Positions 6,395 through 6,812 of a stretch of 6,812 bases of DNA are shown here, piece by piece (position 1 is the first letter of the stretch; each line of letters starts with the position of its first letter). The stretch lies in the NCBI GenBank assembly GCA_002423075.1, contig DIUS01000016.1, positions 1-6,812 of the forward strand, written 5' to 3'. Source of the stretch: Microbacteriaceae bacterium UBA6152. GTDB taxonomy: Bacteria; Actinomycetota; Actinomycetes; Actinomycetales; Microbacteriaceae. Position numbers and translations under genes: made by a program. The notes under the pieces were generated by a model that did no database searches, was not told where the DNA came from, and saw only the letters and a list, made by a program, of their open reading frames with translations.

Positions 6395-6411
6395 GCTGGC
6401 CGGGTGCCAGC
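6395..6411. repeat. Inverted repeat between divergent promoters, candidate operator
   Basis: GCTGGC (6395-6400), a five-base spacer CGGGT, and GCCAGC (6406-6411): perfect six-base arms. It is centred at 6403, about 37 bases upstream of the inferred msrA start and 27 upstream of the inferred reductase start, so it covers the -35 side of both. That placement fits a shared operator; a chance GC palindrome is the main alternative. Confidence 0.4.
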
Positions 6412-6417
6412 CGGTCA

Positions 6418-6423
6418 TACGCT
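6418..6423 (+). promoter_or_regulatory. -10 box of a probable leaderless promoter of the aldo/keto reductase
   Basis: TACGCT fits TANNNT and ends six bases before ATG 6430. The intervening GTACCC contains no ribosome-binding site, so a leaderless message is expected. The -35 position at 17-base spacing is GCTGGC, the left arm of the inverted repeat, and is not a good -35. Confidence 0.55.
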
Positions 6424-6429
6424 GTACCC

Positions 6430-6812
6430 ATGCCTCACACTCACGACGCCTACACCGCCGCCGATAACCGCTACGACCTGCTGGAGTACGCGCGGGTCGG
6501 GCGCAGCGGTCTGCGTCTGCCGCGCATCTCGCTCGGCCTCTGGAACAACTTCGGCGACGACCGCCCGATCGAGACGCAGCGCGCAATCGTGCGCCGGGCT
6601 TTCGACCGCGGCATCACCCATTTCGACCTGGCGAACAACTACGGCCCGCCGGCGGGCAGTGCCGAAGAGAACTTCGGTCGGCTGCTGCGCGATGACCTTC
6701 GGCCGTACCGCGATGAGTTGATCATCTCGACCAAGGCGGGCTACGACATGTGGCCGGGCCCCTACGGCGAGTGGGGTTCGCGTAAGTACCTGCTGAGCTC
6801 GCTCGACGCGAG
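6430..6812 (+). CDS. mgrA: Aldo/keto reductase, L-glyceraldehyde 3-phosphate reductase type (3' partial)
   Basis: The first 127 residues of an NADPH-dependent aldo/keto reductase of the YghZ/Gpr/MgrA type; the gene runs off the right edge. Diagnostic stretches are VGRSGLRLPRISLGLWNNFG, THFDLANNYGPPAGSAEENF, ELIISTKAGYDMWPGPYGEW and GSRKYLLSSLD. Of the catalytic set, Asp66, Tyr71 and Lys102 are visible; the histidine lies beyond the window. Members reduce L-glyceraldehyde 3-phosphate, methylglyoxal and related aldehydes in the cytoplasm, so a detoxifying role is likely. ATG 6430 is chosen from the homology start and the -10 box six bases upstream. About 20 residues precede the usual family start (YARVGRSG), which is normal in this group. 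Divergent from msrA, possibly co-regulated. Confidence 0.9.
   Translation, partial: MPHTHDAYTAADNRYDLLEYARVGRSGLRLPRISLGLWNNFGDDRPIETQRAIVRRAFDRGITHFDLANNYGPPAGSAEENFGRLLRDDLRPYRDELIISTKAGYDMWPGPYGEWGSRKYLLSSLDA

Noticed and set aside
5540..6586. 348-codon minus-strand open frame covering msrA and beyond
   Set aside because: Only its last 69 codons are supported by a ribosome-binding site and promoter. The upstream part is Arg/Ala-rich and lies opposite or out of frame to msrA, which has clear homology.

Overview
The window is G+C-rich throughout and uses GTG and TTG starts freely. Several genes appear to have no leader: a TANNNT -10 box sits six bases before the ATG. Together with the protein types, this points to a high-GC actinobacterium, plausibly of the Microbacteriaceae. 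That assignment is an inference from style and protein resemblance, not from a marker gene.

Left part, + strand (2-4809): a signal-transduction cluster. The window opens inside a membrane protein (2-1009) that ends in a histidine-kinase dimerisation/phosphoacceptor (DHp) module with the motif MHGPVQGRL, but stops with no ATPase domain. After a GC hairpin and an apparently leaderless promoter come three tightly packed genes: a stand-alone receiver protein (1074-1460), a soluble hybrid histidine kinase with about four PAS domains, a full kinase core and its own receiver (1457-4153), and a receiver/LuxR-type response regulator (4150-4809). The last three are joined by 4-base stop/start overlaps (GTGA, TTGA), so they are probably one translationally coupled operon. 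Counting all modules there are two phosphoacceptor histidines, one ATPase and three receivers. These are the parts of a branched phosphorelay, although the wiring is not shown by the sequence.

Right part, - strand (4823-6366): a single-stranded DNA-binding protein paralogue with an atypical C-terminal tip, an unrecognised 69-residue protein with a clear sigma70-like promoter (TCGACA-17-TATGGT), and peptide methionine sulfoxide reductase MsrA. The LuxR-type regulator and ssb converge with only 13 bases between their stop codons.

Far right, + strand (6430 to the edge): the N-terminal third or so of a YghZ/MgrA-type aldo/keto reductase, divergent from msrA. The 63-base gap between them holds two opposed leaderless -10 boxes with a 6-5-6 inverted repeat between them, a candidate shared operator for a repair/detoxification pair.

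No tRNA, rRNA, CRISPR array, insertion sequence or phage gene was seen. The most interesting parts are the phosphorelay cluster, with its ATPase-less kinase and four-PAS hybrid kinase, and the leaderless divergent promoter region.
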